64,000 nucleotides of DNA from Lachnospiraceae bacterium. GTDB taxonomy: Bacteria > Bacillota > Clostridia > Lachnospirales > Lachnospiraceae. The position numbers and the translations under genes were made by a program. Positions 59,705 through 64,000 of the stretch are shown here, one piece after another. Under the pieces are notes generated by a model, which made no database searches, was not told the DNA's origin, and was given only the letters and a program-made list of their open reading frames with translations. The first letter of the stretch is position 1. Each line of letters starts with the position of its first letter. The stretch spans positions 1-64,000 of the forward strand of contig JAFLTC010000004.1 in NCBI GenBank assembly GCA_022510615.1, written 5' to 3'.

Positions 59705-62065
59705 ATGAAACTTCGCAAAGTGATGGCAGGTACACTGGCACTGGCTTTAGTGACAGCAAGCCTTGGCGTGACAGCTCCGGATAGTGCTGCCGCTGCGAAA
59801 AAGCCGAAGCTCGCTAAGAAGAGCGTGGCAGTAACTGTCAAAAAGACCCAAAAAGTCAAAATCAAAAATACAAAGAAGATTAAGAAGACAAAATGGTCCG
59901 TAAAGAGCAAAAAGATTGCTACACTGTCCAAGAAGAAAAAGACATATGTAGTAATCAAGGGAAAGAAGGCAGGTAATACAAAGGTGACAGCAAAGGTGAC
60001 ACTGAAGGGTAAGAAAAAACCTTTGAAGCTGACACTGAAGGTTACGGTTGAGAAGGCGGCAACACCGACTCCAAAAGCGACAGTAAAACCAACACCGAAA
60101 AAAACGAATACACCTAAGAATACACCGACTCCGGATCCGACGGTAGCACCGGTACCGGATGACGAAATCAAGACTGTCACAGTGGATCCGATTGAAAAAT
60201 CCAATCCGACAGCCACCTCTGTACCGGATGGGGTATTGGATGGTGTTGGAAATTTAACGGCAACCTTTGACTCCTATACGACCGGAGCATCCATTGGGTT
60301 CGGAAGCTATGATGAAGCAAATAATAAAGATATTGTGATAAAAGAAAATCTTTCCGATGACCAGAATACAATAGACGGTTTTTCCTACCGCAGAACCGGT
60401 GTGGATAACTCAAAGAAACTGAAAGTGTCTGTTGTTGATGCAGGAAGAAACGGTAAATGTCTGGAAGTATCCGGACGTCTTTCCACTGCACAGGGTGCCC
60501 TTTTAGACCTGACAGAGATTGCCGTACCGGGTGCCACCTATGAGTTCAAGGCATATGTGAAAACCGGTGCAAATGTCATGAATGGCGCTACCCTTGTATG
60601 CTCTACGGAGACAAAGGCAACTGCAGCGGGTAAGGAGACCTATGCCAATATTGCCACCTTCAATAAAAATCTGACCGACTGGCAGGAAGTGACGGCGACG
60701 GTATATATCCCGGATGATATGGCACATTTCGGTTTTTATATTGAGACATGGAATGATTCCACCACAAACATCTATATTGATGATGTTACCTTTACCCAGA
60801 TTCAGAAACCAAATCCGGTAGAGAATCTGCGTTCCCTGAAGGATCTCTACACCGGATACTTTGATTATTTTGGTCTTGGTGTCGGCTATGATTCCTTTAT
60901 GGGTGAAAGCGGTATGAACTTTATTAAGAAACAGTTTAATTCCGTAACCTTTGGGAATGAAATGAAGCCGGAATCCATCATGACGGCACAAAAGAAAGCC
61001 GATGGCAGTGAAGGTCCGACCACCATTTCCCTTGCAGAAGCAAAGGAACTTGGCTATTATATTCCGGAAGGATATGAGACAGACGAAGCTAATATGAAAA
61101 AGGGCGAAGTTGTCGTACCGTATCTGGACTTCACGAACGTGGATGCTATGTTAAAGCAGGCACAGGATAACGGCATCAAGATTCGCGGTCATGTACTGAC
61201 ATGGCATCAGCAGACCCCTGTCTATTTCTTCCAGCAGGAGTATAAAACAACTGCAACGACGAAATACAATGTTTCCCAGGAGACCATGGACAAACGACTG
61301 GAGTTCTATATCCGTTCTGTGATGAACCATGTTCTGGAAAGTGACTATGCGGATGTGATTTACTCATGGGATGTTACCAATGAGTACCTGCATACGAAGA
61401 ATGGTAATGACGGTAACTACTGGCATACCATTTACGGCACCGAGGATAAGACCTACAGTACCCAGAGTAACATGGTACTGAATCCGCTCCATGTAAAGAA
61501 GGCATTCCAGATTGCCCATGATGTGCTGGTTCAGAAAAAACGTACCGACATCACTCTGATGTACAACGATTACAACACCTATGATGTATCCAATGATATC
61601 ATCAAGATGCTCCGCTGGATTAATACAAAGGACAGCATCAATACCTATGGACAGATTTGTGACGGTATCGGTATGCAGGCTCATCTGGATATCACCGACA
61701 ATGGTGCAAATCCGACTGTGGACAGATTTGCAGAGACAATGGAAAAATTCCGTGTGAATCTGCCGGGACTGGAGATTGCCATTACGGAGTTAGATGTAAC
61801 CCTTGGCTTCAATGGAACAGCAGATACACTCACAGACTTAGACCAGGCTTCCTACTATGAAGACATCATGCGCTCCATCCTTGCCTGCAAGAAGAGAGGG
61901 GCAAAGATTGACAGTGTGACTCTGTGGTCCATCTATGATGGATTATCATGGCGTGACAAACAGAGACCTTGTGTATTCAAGGGCCTGAATCAGCCAAAGG
62001 CAGCATTCTATGCGCTGATTGATGCAGTGGAAACCTATTTCCCAGAGCCTTTTATAACAAAGTAA
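59705..62065 (+). CDS. Secreted CBM22-GH10 xylanase with Lys-rich Ig-like module
   Basis: 786 residues from ATG 59705 (AAGGAGG upstream). Signal peptide to about 32 (ending AAAA), basic Ig-like module to about 118, Thr/Pro/Lys linker to about 150, CBM22/CBM4_9-type domain about 175-355 (SYRRTGVDNSKKLKVSVVDA; YEFKAYVKTGANVMNGATLV; INIYIDDVTF-like end), then the GH10 barrel about 365-785. GNEMKPESI, RGHVLTWHQQTP, WDVTNEY with acid/base Glu560, and ITELDVT with nucleophile Glu695 are present, followed by LWSIYDGLSW. It cuts xylan outside the cell, and the CBM aids binding. With the GH10 at 8362 and the CE4 protein it forms a xylan-degrading set sharing one display module. Confidence 0.93.
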   Translation: MKLRKVMAGTLALALVTASLGVTAPDSAAAAKKPKLAKKSVAVTVKKTQKVKIKNTKKIKKTKWSVKSKKIATLSKKKKTYVVIKGKKAGNTKVTAKVTLKGKKKPLKLTLKVTVEKAATPTPKATVKPTPKKTNTPKNTPTPDPTVAPVPDDEIKTVTVDPIEKSNPTATSVPDGVLDGVGNLTATFDSYTTGASIGFGSYDEANNKDIVIKENLSDDQNTIDGFSYRRTGVDNSKKLKVSVVDAGRNGKCLEVSGRLSTAQGALLDLTEIAVPGATYEFKAYVKTGANVMNGATLVCSTETKATAAGKETYANIATFNKNLTDWQEVTATVYIPDDMAHFGFYIETWNDSTTNIYIDDVTFTQIQKPNPVENLRSLKDLYTGYFDYFGLGVGYDSFMGESGMNFIKKQFNSVTFGNEMKPESIMTAQKKADGSEGPTTISLAEAKELGYYIPEGYETDEANMKKGEVVVPYLDFTNVDAMLKQAQDNGIKIRGHVLTWHQQTPVYFFQQEYKTTATTKYNVSQETMDKRLEFYIRSVMNHVLESDYADVIYSWDVTNEYLHTKNGNDGNYWHTIYGTEDKTYSTQSNMVLNPLHVKKAFQIAHDVLVQKKRTDITLMYNDYNTYDVSNDIIKMLRWINTKDSINTYGQICDGIGMQAHLDITDNGANPTVDRFAETMEKFRVNLPGLEIAITELDVTLGFNGTADTLTDLDQASYYEDIMRSILACKKRGAKIDSVTLWSIYDGLSWRDKQRPCVFKGLNQPKAAFYALIDAVETYFPEPFITK

Positions 62066-62086
62066 TAGTAAAAGAAAAAGAATAAT

Positions 62087-62122
62087 AAAAACCTCCGGCT
62101 TACTAAAGCTGGAGGTTTTTTT
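62087..62122 (+). terminator. Terminator after the CBM22-GH10 gene
   Basis: AAAACCTCCGGCT and AGCTGGAGGTTTT pair with one mismatch (from 62087 to 62119), then more T's. Confidence 0.85.
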
Positions 62123-62198
62123 CGTGTAAAACTTTTCAAATAACCGGGAATCATGTATAATAACAAAAACAGGAATTTTAGTAGAAGAGGAAATATCA

Positions 62199-63965
62199 AT
62201 GAATAAAAAGTCTGAGATAGGAGCATGGATATGGCTCCCGGTTATTCTGGCGGTGGCAGTTGCACCGCTAATAACGGTAATCCACGCATATGACTGTGGG
62301 CTGGAGAACAATCTCTGGTTTTCCACCGGAGGAGTTGTATACGATTTCTTTTTATACTATAAATCCCGCCTGCTTATGCTTGCCGGGGTGCTGGCGGCAG
62401 TTGTTCTAGGCCTCCTGATTTTGCAGAGGGAAAAGGGAAATCTGGCGAAAAAAAAAGCATGGATGCCACTGATTCCGGTGGGGGTCTTTCTACTGTTTTC
62501 CTTTCTTTCCGCTCTTTTTTCCGAAGACAGGCAAGCTGCTTTTTTCGGTGGCTATGAGCAGTTTGAGGGGCTTTTGGTACTGGTGACGTATGTCCTGTGC
62601 TTTTCTCTCGTGTATTGCTATGTAAATAACGAAAAGAGTGCAAAAATAATATTGTATGCGCTTCTTGTGGGGGCGTTGTTAGTGGGGACTCTGGGGGTCT
62701 TTCAGGCACTTGGCTATGACTATGATTATATGAACTCTAGCTGGGGAAAGGCACTGGTTACCAGTATAGAGGCAGCCACAAGAAAATTTAATTTTAAGCT
62801 GAATTTTGAAGAGGGGATAGCATACTCCACCTTATACAACCCGAATTATATCGGTTCTTATGTCGGGCTCGTCCTGCCGGTAACGGCATCTTTTATTGTT
62901 TGGAAAGGAAATGTGTATGGAAAAATCTTTGCGGGTATCGCCACACTGTTTCAGGTCATTATGTTAATTGCCTCCCGTTCCTTAGCCGGTATCATTGGCG
63001 TTATCTGTGCTGTTATCACAGCGGTTGTTTTTCTGGTGCCATATATCATAAAAAAGCGTCTGCTTACCGTAATTGCAGGGGGTGTTCTGGCGGTGGGAAT
63101 TGTGGCATTTATCATAGCATGTCCGAATATTTTTGAAAACTTGTTTGCAGATAACTATGCGGGAAAGGCTTCCATTACCTCCATTACCACGGAGAAAAAC
63201 ACGTTCCGGTTAGAAACGGCCTCCGGACGAATCATCACGGGAACAGTGGAAAATGGGACGGGGATTTATCAGGCGGTATTACAGGATGATTTGGGAAATA
63301 CAGTCATAGGAAGCTATGAAAACATTCAGTTTTCACCTTCTCAGATGACTCTCCAAAACCCGGAACAAACGGTGGATACTCTGGAGATAAAGGCGGACGG
63401 AAAAACCTTCTCCCTTGTCATGGTGGGAAAAAACATCCGCTATGTAAATTTATTTGGTCGTGTGGATGCATTGAGGGAGATTGACAAATTTGGCTTTGAG
63501 GGTCACTATGGCTTTGCTACGAAAAGAGGCTATATCTGGTCCCGGACGCTGCCGCTTTTAAAAGACACGCTCTTTCTTGGGAAAGGAGCGGACAATTTTA
63601 CTCACGCTTTTCCGAATGATGATTACGTGGGAAAAATATATATGAATTATGACGGGGCGGTGGTGACGAAGCCTCATAATATGTATATGCAAATCTGGGT
63701 GCAGGATGGGATGTTCGCATGTCTGGCACTGATTGTGTTGTTTTTTCTATATGTGGTGGATACTTTCCGGACCTGTTTTGGCGGAGGGGAAAAGAGTTTC
63801 CGGCAAAAAACGGCGATTGCCATACTCTGCGGAGTCGTGGGCTATATGGTGGCAGGTCTTGCCAATGACTCAACAATCTGTGTAGCCCCGGTATTCTGGG
63901 TACTGTTTGGACTTGGATTTGCCATGAATGTATTGGAACGAGTAAAGGAGAGGGCGAGAGTTTGA
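62199..63965 (+). CDS. O-antigen-ligase-like membrane protein
   Basis: 588 residues with about ten membrane spans (WIWLPVILAVAVAPLITVIH; LLMLAGVLAAVVLGLLIL; WMPLIPVGVFLLFSFLSALF and more). TLYNPNYIGSYVGLVLPVTA and LIASRSLAGIIG match the Wzy/WaaL O-antigen ligase family. A large loop (about residues 320-455) lies between late spans, and TKPHNMYMQIWVQDGMFACL holds the His of the loop motif 'HN'. Members ligate or polymerise surface glycans, teichoic acids or glycoprotein sugars. Which polymer cannot be said. A following gene begins at 63962 with a four-base overlap. Confidence 0.82.
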   Translation: MNKKSEIGAWIWLPVILAVAVAPLITVIHAYDCGLENNLWFSTGGVVYDFFLYYKSRLLMLAGVLAAVVLGLLILQREKGNLAKKKAWMPLIPVGVFLLFSFLSALFSEDRQAAFFGGYEQFEGLLVLVTYVLCFSLVYCYVNNEKSAKIILYALLVGALLVGTLGVFQALGYDYDYMNSSWGKALVTSIEAATRKFNFKLNFEEGIAYSTLYNPNYIGSYVGLVLPVTASFIVWKGNVYGKIFAGIATLFQVIMLIASRSLAGIIGVICAVITAVVFLVPYIIKKRLLTVIAGGVLAVGIVAFIIACPNIFENLFADNYAGKASITSITTEKNTFRLETASGRIITGTVENGTGIYQAVLQDDLGNTVIGSYENIQFSPSQMTLQNPEQTVDTLEIKADGKTFSLVMVGKNIRYVNLFGRVDALREIDKFGFEGHYGFATKRGYIWSRTLPLLKDTLFLGKGADNFTHAFPNDDYVGKIYMNYDGAVVTKPHNMYMQIWVQDGMFACLALIVLFFLYVVDTFRTCFGGGEKSFRQKTAIAILCGVVGYMVAGLANDSTICVAPVFWVLFGLGFAMNVLERVKERARV

Positions 63966-64000
63966 ATCAAGTGAAAAAAATCATGGCTACACTCCCTGTA
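63962..64000 (+). CDS. Start of a further gene, cut by the window edge
   Basis: TTG 63962 overlaps the previous stop (TTGA), with AAAGGAGAGG about nine bases upstream. Thirteen codons (MNQVKKIMATLPV) are open to the edge. Only the position and the coupling support it. Confidence 0.4.
   Translation, partial: MNQVKKIMATLPV

Noticed and set aside
1-64000. CRISPR array
   Set aside because: No short direct repeats with regular unique spacers were seen; the regular repeats found are coding (546 bp, 24 bp) or single pairs.

Overview
The window reads as chromosome of a low-to-moderate GC, Gram-positive, flagellated anaerobe, most likely Lachnospiraceae (Clostridium cluster XIVa, in the Roseburia/Butyrivibrio/Lachnospira neighbourhood). 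The signs are strong AAGGAGG ribosome-binding sites, the SCIFF peptide with its radical-SAM maturase, the mbl-flhO-flhP flagellar arrangement, ComF-YvyF, many ECF sigma/anti-sigma pairs, LytTR-DUF3021, and lysine-rich Ig-like (Big2-type) modules on secreted xylan-active enzymes. The species cannot be named from sequence alone.

Layout. 1-4.8 kb: a partial surface protein built from 182-residue tandem repeats, a decayed gene, a small P-loop kinase, a YdcF-type protein, an S51 peptidase and a frameshifted secreted-protein gene. 4.8-14.8 kb: VanW protein, MFS exporter, a coiled-coil protein, a GH10 xylanase, and a leftward group of a Cthe_2159-like polysaccharide-binding protein, a beta-helix lipoprotein and an EamA permease. 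15-24.3 kb: ECF sigma/anti-sigma pair, YkuD-like protein, CE4 deacetylase with Ig-like module, patatin, tRNA-Leu, a second ECF pair separated by an elaborate folded element, LytTR-DUF3021, and a PD-(D/E)XK transposase-like protein. 24.5-32.8 kb: mostly housekeeping (prmA, recJ, purA, an aminotransferase) plus a leucine-rich-repeat protein and a glycosyltransferase.

32.9-40.3 kb holds the most intriguing locus: four tightly packed genes of unknown function (a 1183-residue protein resembling DUF5717, a degenerate Hsp70/actin-fold protein resembling DUF5716, a TPR-like protein and a coiled-coil membrane protein) co-directional with thiE. 40.3-46.6 kb: a PHP phosphoesterase, a TIGR04086 membrane protein, a chimeric sigma/secreted-protein pseudogene made by deletion, another ECF/DUF4367 pair, a small secreted protein, and the SCIFF peptide with its maturase. 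46.7-53.4 kb: mbl, two rod/hook proteins, a FlgJ-type rod-binding protein, recD2, comF and yvyF.

53.5-64 kb: a tyrosine integrase bordered by ATATGACACA repeats lies next to a secreted-protein gene that has lost its 5' end. It is followed by a large carbohydrate-binding-like surface protein, a CBM22-GH10 xylanase and an O-antigen-ligase-like membrane protein. Together the window describes a motile plant-polysaccharide degrader that displays xylanases, a deacetylase and adhesion proteins through a shared lysine-rich Ig-like module, with several ECF systems probably sensing envelope conditions. Signs of genome flux (pseudogenes, a fused gene, palindromic repeats, an integrase) cluster around the accessory loci.
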